A stretch of 27,052 bases of DNA from Tubiluchus corallicola (lineage: Eukaryota > Priapulida > Priapulimorpha > Priapulimorphida > Tubiluchidae). The stretch covers positions 184,001-211,052 of the forward strand of contig JAQGDQ010000199.1 of NCBI GenBank assembly GCA_030141605.1. The letters are read 5' to 3'. Both the position numbers and the translations under genes were made by a program. Positions 26,775 through 27,052 of the stretch are shown here, in pieces. Position 1 is the first letter of the stretch. Every line of letters begins with the position of its first letter. The notes under the pieces were generated by a model. That model was not told the DNA's origin, did not search any database, and saw nothing but the letters and a program-made list of their open reading frames with translations.

Positions 26775-27052
26775 ATCAGGCGATCTGTCATTACTTTGGC
26801 AACTAGATAGTCATTGTGTTGATTTTCACTTTCAAAGTGGCCTGGTTGTGTCACAATGGTTGGAGGAACTTGTATTGATATTCGTATTGAAGTTACCCCT
26901 ATATTTTTTAATGTAGTTTCATGTACTAATCCTGTCAGAACTCAGACCATAACATTTAAATAAATTTATTGGTTTTTATTGATACGTTGTTATATTGTGT
27001 ATATTCGTCACTTAAATGCAAATAATTGTTGTTATGGTTTTATTTATTATTC
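26775..27052. other. Sulfotransferase intron continuing past right edge
   Basis: AT-rich, no exon-like segment found on the minus strand. Earlier sulfotransferase exons should lie beyond 27052. Confidence 0.6.

Overview
The window is nuclear DNA of an invertebrate animal. It is AT-rich and intron-bearing, full of long (CA)n, (GA/CT)n, (TAA)n and (ATC)n microsatellites, with several families of non-autonomous transposons. Coding sequence lies in short exons with GT..AG borders. The domain families (PAN, calcium-binding EGF, pentraxin, ShKT, extracellular LRR with Cys caps, cytosolic sulfotransferase) are typical of animals. I cannot name the phylum from this sequence alone; a marine invertebrate such as a cnidarian, mollusc or tunicate would fit. 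All three genes I can support lie on the minus strand, so the window reads right to left.

Right part (24200-27052): the last two coding exons of a cytosolic sulfotransferase, ending in the 3'-phosphate-binding RKG..GDWKNYF segment. The splice acceptor of its penultimate exon sits at the inner edge of ten tandem 44-bp units, each a copy of the intron end plus the first 7 exon bases.

Middle (14852-22197): a complete five-exon gene for a predicted 1015-residue secreted protein with four LRR domains in series, each with N- and C-terminal Cys caps. Every internal intron is phase 1, and exons 2-4 are interchangeable cassettes (C-cap, linker, N-cap, LRRs). A decayed duplicate of its signal-peptide exon lies just upstream (22601-22861). 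Its introns hold two 3' ends of one LINE family, a 111-bp direct repeat with LTR-like signals, and microsatellites.

Left part (1-9547): the 5' portion of a secreted mosaic gene: signal peptide, PAN/apple-like domain, acidic linker, calcium-binding EGF, pentraxin domain (two exons), two ShKT domains, then the first half of a second pentraxin domain running off the left edge. The eight exons join in frame to 542 codons. A dead second EGF exon that keeps its splice sites lies between the live EGF exon and the first pentraxin exon. Introns and the 5-kb spacer to the LRR gene carry piggyBac-like TTAA elements, two foldback elements, a tRNA-derived SINE, a hAT-like deletion derivative and a 41-bp minisatellite.

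The two left genes look like extracellular recognition or adhesion proteins; calling them immune or matrix proteins would be inference. Nothing indicates that the three genes are functionally linked beyond shared orientation. Exon borders come from reading splice sites and phases by eye; no transcript evidence was available.
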